19,643 nt of DNA, taken from an uncultured Porphyromonadaceae bacterium. Lineage in GTDB: Bacteria; Bacteroidota; Bacteroidia; Bacteroidales; Muribaculaceae. Shown here in pieces: positions 6,818-14,138 of this stretch. Positions within the stretch are counted from its first letter, which is position 1. The number at the start of each line of letters is the position of its first letter. Under the pieces are notes generated by a model, which searched no databases, had not been told where the DNA came from, and saw nothing but the letters and a program-made list of their open reading frames with translations. The translations under genes and the position numbers were made by a program. The stretch lies in NCBI GenBank assembly GCA_900548875.1, contig URMA01000055.1:1-19643 (forward strand), given 5' to 3'.

Positions 6818-8029
6818 TTAGAACATTTTAGCGACTCGGGCGACGGCGGCGACGAAGGTGTCGACTTCTTCCGGGGTGTTGTAGACACCGAAAGAGGCAC
6901 GCACGGTTCCCTCAATGCCCAGCGAGGTCATCAACGGCTGCGCGCAATGGTGTCCGGTACGGACAGCTACGCCCAATTTGTCAAGCAGCATACCCATATC
7001 ATAATGGTGGATATTACCGACAAGGAAGGAAATCACCCCGCTCTTGTGCGCTGCATTGCCGAAAATACGCATTTCGGGTATCTTCATCAGGCCTTCGGTA
7101 GCCTGCTGGAGCAAGGCATGCTCGTGAGCCTCGATCTGCTCCACGCCAATGCGTTCCATATAGTCGATTGCTGCGCCAAAGGCGGCAATTCCCACGAAAT
7201 CGGGCGTTCCGGCCTCAAACTTGAACGGAAGCTCGGCAAAAGTGGTTTTCTCGAACGACACATGGCCTATCATTTCGCCCCCACCCTGATACGGAGTCAT
7301 GGACTCCAGCCATTTCTTTTTGCCGTAGAGCACGCCGACACCAGTCGGACCATACATCTTATGGGCGGAAAAGGCATAGAAATCGGCGTCGAGGTCCTGC
7401 ACATCGACACGGATATGGGGAGTGGACTGTGCGCCGTCGACGAGCACGGGTACACCGTGACGGTGGGCGACGGCAATCATTTCCTTGACGGGGTTGACCG
7501 TTCCCAGCACGTTCGACACGTGGCACATAGCCACCAGACGGGTATTGTCGGTGAACATGTCCTCAAAAATGTCGGTACGGAGCTCGCCCTTGTCGTTCAT
7601 CGGCACCACGCGGATATTGATGCGCTTGCGCTTTTGCAACAACTGCCAGGGCACGATGTTGGAATGGTGTTCCATGACGGTGAGGATTATCTCGTCGCCG
7701 TTGCAGAGCTTGTCGCCGAACGACGAAGCCACCAGATTGATGGACTCGGTTGTTCCACGGGTGAAAATAATCTCCTGCGTGGAAGCCGCATTGATGAAGG
7801 CACGCACTTTTTCACGCGCTATTTCCTGCATCTCCGTCGCTTCCTGCGAAAGCGTATGCACGCCGCGGTGCACATTCGCCTTCTTCGTCGTGTACATATC
7901 GTTGATACTGTCGAGCACACAGCGCGGAGTCTGCGAAGTGGCGGCACTGTCGAGATAAACCAGCGGTCTGTCGTAAATCTTACGGTCGAGAATCGGATAT
8001 TCCGCCCGTATTTCTTTCAAATCTATCAT
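6818..8029 (-). CDS. sufS: Cysteine desulfurase SufS
   Basis: SufS is a PLP enzyme that removes sulfur from L-cysteine as a persulfide and passes it to the SufBCD scaffold. The 403-residue protein has the normal length. The PLP-binding lysine is Lys224 in FSAHKMYGPTG, and the persulfide-forming cysteine is Cys362 in RTGHHCAQP. Other family landmarks are the YLDSAATSQTP segment near the N-terminus, RGTTESINLVA near 91-101, EHHSNIVPWQ near 120-129 and the PLP-contacting VDGAQSTPH near 197-205. It is the last gene of the suf operon, starting 9 bp after the sufD stop. No SufE or SufU partner is seen in the window. Confidence 0.97.
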   Translation of the reverse strand: MIDLKEIRAEYPILDRKIYDRPLVYLDSAATSQTPRCVLDSINDMYTTKKANVHRGVHTLSQEATEMQEIAREKVRAFINAASTQEIIFTRGTTESINLVASSFGDKLCNGDEIILTVMEHHSNIVPWQLLQKRKRINIRVVPMNDKGELRTDIFEDMFTDNTRLVAMCHVSNVLGTVNPVKEMIAVAHRHGVPVLVDGAQSTPHIRVDVQDLDADFYAFSAHKMYGPTGVGVLYGKKKWLESMTPYQGGGEMIGHVSFEKTTFAELPFKFEAGTPDFVGIAAFGAAIDYMERIGVEQIEAHEHALLQQATEGLMKIPEMRIFGNAAHKSGVISFLVGNIHHYDMGMLLDKLGVAVRTGHHCAQPLMTSLGIEGTVRASFGVYNTPEEVDTFVAAVARVAKMF

Positions 8030-8038
8030 TGTTACTCC

Positions 8039-9397
8039 CTATTTCTTTGTGGTCGGACAACTGTTGACACACTCGCGGCAAGTGGCACTGCCTCCGAGTA
8101 TGCGGTTCTCAACGAGATGGCGCAAGCGGTCCTTCAGCGCTTCCATGCGCACACCCGAAATGACATCGTTCATGAACGCCTGCATGAGCATCAGACGGGC
8201 ATCGTGTTCGGGAATACCGCGGGTACGCATGTAGAAGAGCGCGTTCTGGTCAATCTGTCCGATGGAAGAGCCGTGGTTGCAGCGCACATCGTCGCAGTCG
8301 ATGAGCAGTTGCGGTTTCGAATACATGCGCGCATCGGTCGAAGCGCAGACGTTCTTGTTGCTCTGGTAGGCCTCGGTCTTTTCCGCACCGGGGAACACCT
8401 GAATCAAGCCGGAGAATGAACCAACGGCGGCATCGTCGAGCACATACTTGAAAAGTTCGTTGGTGTGTCCGCCCTTGGCACGATGGTACACCACCGTATG
8501 ATTGTCGATCAGACGGTTTCCGCTACCCATCGCCATTCCGAGCAGATGCAGTTCCGTGTGGTCGCCTTTCAGTTCCACTTCAAAATTGTTGCGGGTCTGT
8601 CCGTTCATCAGCGTAATGCCGTCGACCATCACGTTGGATTCGCGCTGCTGGCTGACAAAGCAGGAAGAAACACGGTGAGTGTCGACCGCAGAGTCCTCAA
8701 TGTCATAATAGTCGAACACAGCCTGCTCGCCGGCAAAGATTTCCACCACCTGCGAATTGAGGTAGTCCACGCCGCAGTTCTGCGTATGGTCGCACACCAG
8801 CAGACGAGCCTGTGCGCCGGCTTCCAGCACAATCAGCATGCGGCGGTTGGTCATCAGCGGTGCGCCGCTGTTGAGAATGTTGACAAGCTGTATGGGCTTC
8901 TCTACCACCACTCCCTTCGGGACATAGATGAAAATACCGTCCTGCGCGAGCAATGTGTTGAGCGCCACCTGCGTACTCTTCAGCCCGGCGGCCTTGCCGT
9001 AGTAGCGTTCCACAAGTTCGGCATTCTCTTCAGCCGCCTGCTTCAGCGACTTGATAATCACGCCCTTCGGCAACGCATTCTCTGAATTCTTTCCGGCATG
9101 GAAAGCGTCGTTAAAAAGGAAATACATGCAAGTGCTCATGTTCGGCACATCGCAACGGAAAGCGTCGGCGGGATTCGCACCGAGGTCGATGCGGTTGATG
9201 TTCACGCCATAGTCGGGGGCAAACATCGCTTCGAGGCTCGTCACCTCGTAGTCCTCCTCACCCTTTTGGGGCATAGCCGCGCCTTCCAGCGCCTTCAGCG
9301 CAGCATTGCGGCTGGCATTCAGCACCCCTGCCGAATGGTCGCAAATAGCCTTGCTGTTGGCTTTATAGAGTTCTATATATTGGTCAATAGCTGACAT
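8039..9397 (-). CDS. sufD: Fe-S cluster assembly scaffold protein SufD
   Basis: SufD pairs with SufB and the ATPase SufC to build Fe-S clusters in the cytoplasm. The 452-residue protein has a helical N-terminus and then the SufBD beta-helix core. Recognisable parts are IFIYVPKGVVVEKPIQ near 155-170 and DDVRCNHGSSIGQID at 369-383; His375 sits where SufD supplies a cluster-associated histidine. The C-terminal helices follow (near 396-435). The last 13 residues carry three cysteines (Cys440, Cys443, Cys447) in a CxxCxxxC spacing. The gene lies 15 bp after sufC and 9 bp before sufS in the operon. The SufB/SufD assignment rests on the shorter length, the operon order, and the full SufB signatures in the other paralogue. 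Confidence 0.95.
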   Translation of the reverse strand: MSAIDQYIELYKANSKAICDHSAGVLNASRNAALKALEGAAMPQKGEEDYEVTSLEAMFAPDYGVNINRIDLGANPADAFRCDVPNMSTCMYFLFNDAFHAGKNSENALPKGVIIKSLKQAAEENAELVERYYGKAAGLKSTQVALNTLLAQDGIFIYVPKGVVVEKPIQLVNILNSGAPLMTNRRMLIVLEAGAQARLLVCDHTQNCGVDYLNSQVVEIFAGEQAVFDYYDIEDSAVDTHRVSSCFVSQQRESNVMVDGITLMNGQTRNNFEVELKGDHTELHLLGMAMGSGNRLIDNHTVVYHRAKGGHTNELFKYVLDDAAVGSFSGLIQVFPGAEKTEAYQSNKNVCASTDARMYSKPQLLIDCDDVRCNHGSSIGQIDQNALFYMRTRGIPEHDARLMLMQAFMNDVISGVRMEALKDRLRHLVENRILGGSATCRECVNSCPTTKK

Positions 9398-9412
9398 AGT
9401 CGTAATCCGTGT

Positions 9413-10168
9413 TTATTCGTTGTCCACTTCTTTCTTAATCCAGTCGTAACCGCGTTCTTCCAGTTCGAGCGCGAGTTCCGGACCACCAGTCTTCACGATG
9501 CGTCCCTTGTAGAGCACATGCACGATGTCGGGCTTGATATAGTCGAGCAGACGCTGGTAGTGGGTAATGACAATAGTGGCGTTGTTCTCAGTCTTCAGCT
9601 TGTTGACACCTTCCGCCACAATGCGCAATGCGTCAATGTCAAGACCGCTGTCGGTTTCGTCGAGAATGCTCAGACGCGGTTCGAGCATCGCCATCTGGAA
9701 AATTTCGTTGCGCTTCTTTTCACCGCCCGAAAAGCCTTCGTTAACGGAGCGTGAAGCCAACTTGTTGTCAAGCTGTACGATAGCACGTTTTTCGCGCATC
9801 AGTTTCAAGAAATCGCTTGCTGAAAGCGGCTCCTGGTTGAAGTATTTGCGCTTGGCGTTGACAGCAGCACGCATGAAATTCACCATCGACACACCCGGAA
9901 TTTCCACCGGATACTGGAAGCTGAGGAACAGACCTTCGTGCGAACGGTCCTCCGGAGAGAGCTCCAGCAGGTTCTTGCCGTAGAATGTCACCTCGCCTTC
10001 CGTCACCGTAAACGCCGGATTGCCGGTCAGTACAGAAGAAAGCGTACTTTTTCCCGAACCGTTCGGTCCCATAATTGCATGAACTTCGCCCGGACGGACG
10101 GTAAGGTTGATTCCCTTCAAAATTTCTTTGCCATCGATTGAGGCATGTAGATTTTTTATATCGAGCAT
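9413..10168 (-). CDS. sufC: Fe-S cluster assembly ATPase SufC
   Basis: SufC is the ABC-type ATPase that drives conformational change in the SufBCD scaffold. The 251-residue protein has Walker A GPNGSGKST at 34-42, a Q-loop near Gln85 in SFQYPVEIPGV, the ABC signature FSGGEKKRNE at 146-155, Walker B LSILDETDSGLD at 166-177 and the switch histidine His203 in ITHYQRLL. The FSGGEKKRNEI and DETDSGLDIDAL segments are typical of SufC as opposed to transport ABC proteins. It has no membrane segment. It follows sufB by 27 bp and precedes sufD by 15 bp. Confidence 0.98.
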   Translation of the reverse strand: MLDIKNLHASIDGKEILKGINLTVRPGEVHAIMGPNGSGKSTLSSVLTGNPAFTVTEGEVTFYGKNLLELSPEDRSHEGLFLSFQYPVEIPGVSMVNFMRAAVNAKRKYFNQEPLSASDFLKLMREKRAIVQLDNKLASRSVNEGFSGGEKKRNEIFQMAMLEPRLSILDETDSGLDIDALRIVAEGVNKLKTENNATIVITHYQRLLDYIKPDIVHVLYKGRIVKTGGPELALELEERGYDWIKKEVDNE

Positions 10169-10195
10169 TTTAGTATGATTTTTCAGTTAATAAAT

Positions 10196-11659
10196 CTATC
10201 CGACAGAGCCTTCCAGCGAGATTTGCAGCAACTTCTGCGCCTCAACGGCAAATTCCATTGGCAGCTTGTTCATTACTTCCTTGGCATAGCCGTTGACAAT
10301 CAGTCCGATGGCATCCTCGGTCGAAATACCTCGCTGGTTGCAGTAGAACACCTGTTCCTCGTTGATTTTCGACGTTGTGGCTTCGTGTTCCACCACCGAC
10401 GAATCATTCTGCACGTCGATGTAAGGGAACGTGTGCGCGCCGCAAGTGTCGCTCAGCAACAGGCTGTCGCACTGCGTATAGTTGCGGCAGTTGGTAGCGT
10501 TTTTGGCAATCTTCACGGCACCGCGGTAGCTGTTTTGGCTGTAGCCTGCCGAAATACCTTTTGAAACGATGGTGCTGCGCGAATTCTTTCCGACGTGAAT
10601 CATCTTCGTGCCGGTATCGGCCTGCTGATGGTTGTTGGTAACGGCCACCGAGTAGAACTCACCCACCGAGTTGTCGCCCTGAAGCACGCAGCTCGGATAT
10701 TTCCAGGTGATGGCAGAACCCGTTTCCACCTGTGTCCACGACAATTTCGAGAAGTCGCCGCGGCAAAGTCCGCGTTTTGTCACAAAGTTATAGATACCGC
10801 CCTTTCCGTCCTTGTCTCCCGGATACCAGTTCTGCACCGTAGAGTATTTCACTTCCGCGCGGTCCTCGACAACGATTTCCACAATCGCCGCATGGAGTTG
10901 GTTTTCGTCGCGCATCGGAGCCGTACAGCCTTCGAGATAGGAAACATAGGCATCGTCGTCGGCCACAATCAGCGTACGCTCAAACTGCCCCGTTTCGGCG
11001 GCATTGATACGGAAATAGGTAGAAAGTTCCATCGGGCAGCGGACGCCTTTCGGAATGTAGACAAACGAACCGTCGGAGAACACCGCCGAATTGAGTGCGG
11101 CAAAGAAGTTGTCGCGATAGGACACCACCTTGCCTAAATATTTTTTCACCAAATCGGGATAATCCTTTACGGCTTCGGAAATGGAGCAGAAAATCACACC
11201 CAGTTCCGCCAGTTTGTCGCGGTAGGTAGTTTTTACCGAGACACTGTCCATCACCGCGTCGACAGCCACGCCCGACAGGCGCATCTGTTCTTCGAGAGGG
11301 ATTCCCAGCTTGTCGAACGTCTTGCGGAGTTCCGGGTCGACATCGTCCATACTGTCGAGTTTCTTGGCCTTGGGCGCAGCGTAATAACTGATAGCCTGAT
11401 AATCGATTTCAGGAATATCCAAATGCGCCCATGTCGGCATTTTCATTGTCTGCCAGTGGCGGAAAGCCTTCAACCGGAAATCCAGCAGCCACTCCGGCTC
11501 GCCTTTTACCTGGGAAATGTAGCGCACCACCTCCTCGTTCAACCCTTTCGGGATGATATGCGTATCGATGTCGGTCACAAATCCATACTTATATTCGCCC
11601 CCGGTGGCATCTTTAATCAGCTCTTCGTCTGTCTTATTCTTATCGAAGTTATTTTCCAT
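10196..11659 (-). CDS. sufB: Fe-S cluster assembly scaffold protein SufB
   Basis: SufB is the main scaffold on which the SufBC2D complex assembles clusters. The 487-residue protein has the typical N-terminus with a YKYGFVTDIDT segment near 24-33. Further landmarks are YIPKGVRCPMELSTYFRIN at 201-219 and YLEGCTAPMRDENQLH at 241-256, where Cys245 corresponds to the sulfur-accepting cysteine Cys254 of the E. coli protein. Cys397 in RNYTQCDSLL and the Glu424/Glu426 pair in VEHEATTSK match residues needed for cluster building in E. coli. The start at 11659 keeps the acidic MENNFDKNKTDEEL N-terminus. It is the first gene of the operon, preceded by a leader of about 210 nt if the -7 box at 11878-11885 is used. 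Confidence 0.97.
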   Translation of the reverse strand: MENNFDKNKTDEELIKDATGGEYKYGFVTDIDTHIIPKGLNEEVVRYISQVKGEPEWLLDFRLKAFRHWQTMKMPTWAHLDIPEIDYQAISYYAAPKAKKLDSMDDVDPELRKTFDKLGIPLEEQMRLSGVAVDAVMDSVSVKTTYRDKLAELGVIFCSISEAVKDYPDLVKKYLGKVVSYRDNFFAALNSAVFSDGSFVYIPKGVRCPMELSTYFRINAAETGQFERTLIVADDDAYVSYLEGCTAPMRDENQLHAAIVEIVVEDRAEVKYSTVQNWYPGDKDGKGGIYNFVTKRGLCRGDFSKLSWTQVETGSAITWKYPSCVLQGDNSVGEFYSVAVTNNHQQADTGTKMIHVGKNSRSTIVSKGISAGYSQNSYRGAVKIAKNATNCRNYTQCDSLLLSDTCGAHTFPYIDVQNDSSVVEHEATTSKINEEQVFYCNQRGISTEDAIGLIVNGYAKEVMNKLPMEFAVEAQKLLQISLEGSVG

Positions 11660-11700
11660 ATAATTATATTCCGTTACGGAAAGTTTTCACTTGATTTTCC

Positions 11701-11729
11701 ATTGCCGCCCGCCTCAGGCCTCCGGCAAT
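11701..11729. other. Symmetric hairpin in the sufB leader
   Basis: The segment ATTGCCG ccc GCC TCA GGC ctc CGGCAAT is a fully symmetric stem: seven base pairs, a 3x3 internal loop, three more pairs and a TCA loop (TGA when read as the minus-strand RNA). It lies about 42 nt upstream of the sufB ATG and is not followed by a U-tract in that direction. It might stabilise the mRNA, be a protein-binding site, or take part in regulation. A second G+C-rich imperfect hairpin (GCCGCCTTCGGC) lies near 11790. Confidence 0.6.
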
Positions 11730-11877
11730 TACATTCTAACATTTTTCTTTCTCAAATTGTTCTCCGTGCACACGAAAAACATTTGAAGCCGCCTTCGGCT
11801 GCCATCCGCTAAGAAACTATGCAACACACGTTTACAAATCGCCGCACAGAATCATCCGGCCGCCGTCGGTTCAGCCA

Positions 11878-11885
11878 CAAAGGTA
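11878..11885 (-). promoter_or_regulatory. -7 box of the suf operon promoter
   Basis: On the minus strand TACCTTTG matches TAnnTTTG. No TTTG -33 element is present 19-21 bp upstream, so the promoter may be weak or activator-dependent. The predicted start is near 11870, about 210 nt before sufB. No IscR- or SufR-type site was recognised. Confidence 0.4.
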
Positions 11886-11947
11886 CGAAATTTTCACGGC
11901 TTCGCCACTATCCACATCCAAAAATCAGCACCTCCTCACGGAACGCC

Positions 11948-11992
11948 CCAAAAAGAACGGCGGCCTCCCCTCCATCAGGAAACCGCCGCCCT
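11948..11992 (-). terminator. Intrinsic terminator downstream of the secreted-protein gene
   Basis: On the minus strand a stem CGGCGG/CCGCCG (11983-11988 with 11958-11963), with weaker flanking pairs, is followed by TTCTTTTT (from 11956 down). It starts about 40 nt after the stop of the 12029-13261 gene. This, together with a separate -7 box, suggests that gene is transcribed alone and not with sufB. Confidence 0.6.
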
Positions 11993-12028
11993 TCAGCCTC
12001 AAGCCTTTTATCGACACCTCGATTTAAA

Positions 12029-13261
12029 TTATTCTCTGAAAGCAGGAAAAACAAGCATCGAATGCCAGCTGTCGTTGACATTGGTAATATAAAAGTCAAA
12101 ATAGAAGGCTTTTTTATAGCGTCCGACACCAAGAATTTCCTTCAAATAGTAGTCTGTCTTGATTTTTTGCGATTCCGTCATCGATTCGCTGAAAGAATAG
12201 GTGAAGAAAGTAGAAAGATTAAACACCTCGTCGTCTTCATCAAAAAACAGATTGTCGCCAATTTTCAGTTCCGGAATACCCGGCAGGCTCTTGCTCACAA
12301 ACAAGTCCACACAATCGCCGGAAAATCCCGACAGTTTGTCGCACACCACATAGTCAGACATCCTCTGCCCTTTCGCTGCCAACAATACGGGTGACAACCG
12401 ATAGACCGACATGGGAGGAATGGCAACCACGCGCTGCGCATAGGTCGTCGTCACCTCTCCGCTAGTTGAACTGCCTCCTACATTCACACCACTGGCAAGC
12501 GTTCCGACTGCACCTCCGATACCCATCGCTCCTGTCACAGCACCCAAGTTGACACTTCCACCGCCTGTCGAACTCGACATACTTGACGTCACGCTCGGGA
12601 CATAATAGGGAGAAGATTCCTGATTACGCATCACGAAAGAATTTCCCAAATCCACATACAAAGTCTTGTCCGTATGGTTTTCCAATTCCGTCACGAAATA
12701 AGGAGAAAACGCCAGGACACTGAAATATTCCACCTCCGAATAAGGTACAAACTTTTCGTCACGAGCACTAAAATAGCCGGGAACCAAACGTACCGACAAA
12801 TTTCCGTCGTACAAGGCACTTGACGGCTTAACACCCAATGCAAGGAACATCGTACTTGCATCCTTGCCTTTTCGTTTCGTCCCGTCGTAAACCAAAGAAC
12901 GGAGGTTGTGATTGCGTATCATCGTCTCATTCTGTTTCACAACTTCTTCGCTGACCGATTTTGCAGCAGCCGGATTTACAGTCGCAGGCGCGGAAACAGC
13001 CGTACCGGCTTCCTTCATCGTCATCGTCCGACCGTCCTCAAACTTAATAATCAGGATTTCCGACTTATCCATACGATGTGTGGCATTGGTCGAATCTTCG
13101 GCAAGCGTATAGAACACGGAAGTCTGTCCTATTTCCAGATTTTTCACTTTATAGGTATCACCGTTGTTGGTGACAATCAAATCCTGCGCCACAACAGAAA
13201 ACACTGAAGCAATAAGAATGCAAAATGTCAGAATTCTTTTAAATACCTTCGAATAACACAT
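12029..13261 (-). CDS. Secreted protein of unknown function with glycine-rich middle
   Basis: The 410-residue product has a signal peptide (hydrophobic 10-24, cleavage probably after VVAQ, residue 26). The mature N-terminus (27-80) starts DLIVTNNGDTYKVKNLEIGQ, a small repeat-like module common in Bacteroidota exported proteins. Residues 90-110 are low-complexity Ala/Val. A beta-rich region follows, then a Gly/Ser/Ala/Val-rich stretch at about 220-268 that resembles glycine-zipper membrane segments, and a C-terminal domain without recognised motifs. The ATG at 13261 is preferred over the in-frame ATG at 13312 because it begins directly at the signal peptide and a -7 box lies between the two. 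It lies between cvpA and sufB on the same strand, with its own terminator. Similar Bacteroides/Prevotella proteins are listed as hypothetical as far as I recall. Confidence 0.75.
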   Translation of the reverse strand: MCYSKVFKRILTFCILIASVFSVVAQDLIVTNNGDTYKVKNLEIGQTSVFYTLAEDSTNATHRMDKSEILIIKFEDGRTMTMKEAGTAVSAPATVNPAAAKSVSEEVVKQNETMIRNHNLRSLVYDGTKRKGKDASTMFLALGVKPSSALYDGNLSVRLVPGYFSARDEKFVPYSEVEYFSVLAFSPYFVTELENHTDKTLYVDLGNSFVMRNQESSPYYVPSVTSSMSSSTGGGSVNLGAVTGAMGIGGAVGTLASGVNVGGSSTSGEVTTTYAQRVVAIPPMSVYRLSPVLLAAKGQRMSDYVVCDKLSGFSGDCVDLFVSKSLPGIPELKIGDNLFFDEDDEVFNLSTFFTYSFSESMTESQKIKTDYYLKEILGVGRYKKAFYFDFYITNVNDSWHSMLVFPAFRE

Positions 13262-13275
13262 ATCTTGTTTTTTCA

Positions 13276-13283
13276 CAAAGATA
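13276..13283 (-). promoter_or_regulatory. -7 box for the secreted-protein gene
   Basis: TATCTTTG on the minus strand matches TAnnTTTG and lies 14 bp before the ATG at 13261, implying a very short leader of about 8 nt. A TTTG is present 13 bp upstream, not at the usual 19-21, so the assignment is tentative. Confidence 0.4.
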
Positions 13284-13393
13284 CATATTCCCACAACAAA
13301 AATTTTCCGCAATCGGGCACAGCTGTCCCTATCCTACGACAATGCACACCTATCTGGTTTAAATTAATCCCTAAGCAACTCAATTTAATAGTC

Positions 13394-13903
13394 TTAACCC
13401 AAATCGGGGAAAATGTCAAGTCCCCATACCCAGGGGGCAAGATTCATCACCAGTTTGAAAAAGTCGCCGCCGAGCAGTCCGGAAGTGTGGAAAATGGAAA
13501 GTGTCGGCGAAAGGACATAAATGCCGTTGAGCGCCACGCTTAACAGCAACAGATATTTGAAAACACCGAAAGCGGCACCGCCCACACGGTCGACCATTGC
13601 CAGATGGGCAGCATGCACTGCCTTGCACATCACACCGGCAAGAATGACAATGGCAAAATATACGACGAGAAAAAGCAGAATATAAGCCAAAATCGTACCC
13701 GTATAAGGGGCTCCGGGAAAATCAGCGGCATCGGGCACACCGCGCAACAACAGCCCGTAAGTCTTGTCACCGCAAACATGACAGGCAAAAATACCCGCCA
13801 ACGCACCGACCACTGTACCAGCACCGCGGATAATGCCTTTCTTAAAGCCCAAAATTCCCCCGATAGCGGTAACCACAAGTATAAGAATATCAATAAATGC
13901 CAT
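13394..13903 (-). CDS. CvpA family inner-membrane protein
   Basis: The 169-residue protein has about four hydrophobic segments (3-21, 23-43, 68-93 and 103-131) and matches the CvpA (colicin V production) family. It starts with FIDILILVVTAIGGILGFKK, a membrane segment leading into the FKKGIIRG turn, and later has MVDRVGGAAFGVFKYLL near 103-119, the conserved Asp-Arg-Gly block of the family. The length is usual. CvpA proteins affect membrane or envelope homeostasis in several bacteria, but their molecular activity is unsettled, and a link to colicin secretion should not be assumed. The gene lies upstream of the secreted-protein gene and the suf operon on the same strand. A -7 box at 14044-14051 may drive it. 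Confidence 0.88.
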   Translation of the reverse strand: MAFIDILILVVTAIGGILGFKKGIIRGAGTVVGALAGIFACHVCGDKTYGLLLRGVPDAADFPGAPYTGTILAYILLFLVVYFAIVILAGVMCKAVHAAHLAMVDRVGGAAFGVFKYLLLLSVALNGIYVLSPTLSIFHTSGLLGGDFFKLVMNLAPWVWGLDIFPDLG

Positions 13904-13949
13904 AACTTCCGTTTTTTATATACACATTTACAGGCACAACCGAACCGCT

Positions 13950-14049
13950 GCCTGTCTTCTACAAAGACAGCGCAAGGCGAGTGCAATGAAAAACAAGGAC
14001 AAGTTCTTGAATTTGACAATGCCGAGCCGCCGCCTGTCTTCTACAAAGA
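13950..14049. repeat. 18 bp direct repeat duplicated upstream of cvpA
   Basis: GCCTGTCTTCTACAAAGA occurs at 13950-13967 and again at 14032-14049, 82 bp apart, with four more matching bases (CCGC) just before each copy. The downstream copy overlaps the -7 box proposed for cvpA. The other copy has CAAAGACA in place of CAAAGATA, so its box reads TGTCTTTG. Confidence 0.75.
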
Positions 14050-14076
14050 TACAGAATTTTCCAACACATACGCAAG
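14044..14076 (-). promoter_or_regulatory. Candidate cvpA promoter
   Basis: TATCTTTG (14044-14051, minus) matches the -7 consensus, and CTTG (14073-14076) lies 21 bp upstream as a three-of-four match to the TTTG -33 element. The predicted leader is about 135 nt. The divergent gene at 14139 starts 62 bp away; its own promoter is unclear, with only TATATTAG (14113-14120) seen as a one-mismatch -7 box. Confidence 0.5.
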
Positions 14077-14138
14077 CAACTGGATAAGCAATAAAATCCA
14101 CATTTTCATCGTTATATTAGGAAATTGTTACCATAGAA

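Noticed and set aside
6947..8419. A 490-codon plus-strand frame over sufS and sufD
   Set aside because: It is antisense to two certain genes and has a His-rich, domain-free translation, so it is a shadow frame.
10175..12394. Several plus-strand frames across sufB and the downstream secreted-protein gene
   Set aside because: All overlap sufB or the 12029-13261 gene on the opposite strand and show no signal peptide or domain.
13262..13312. Upstream start at 13312 for the secreted protein, adding 17 residues
   Set aside because: The added residues would sit in front of an already complete signal peptide, and a -7 box falls inside them.
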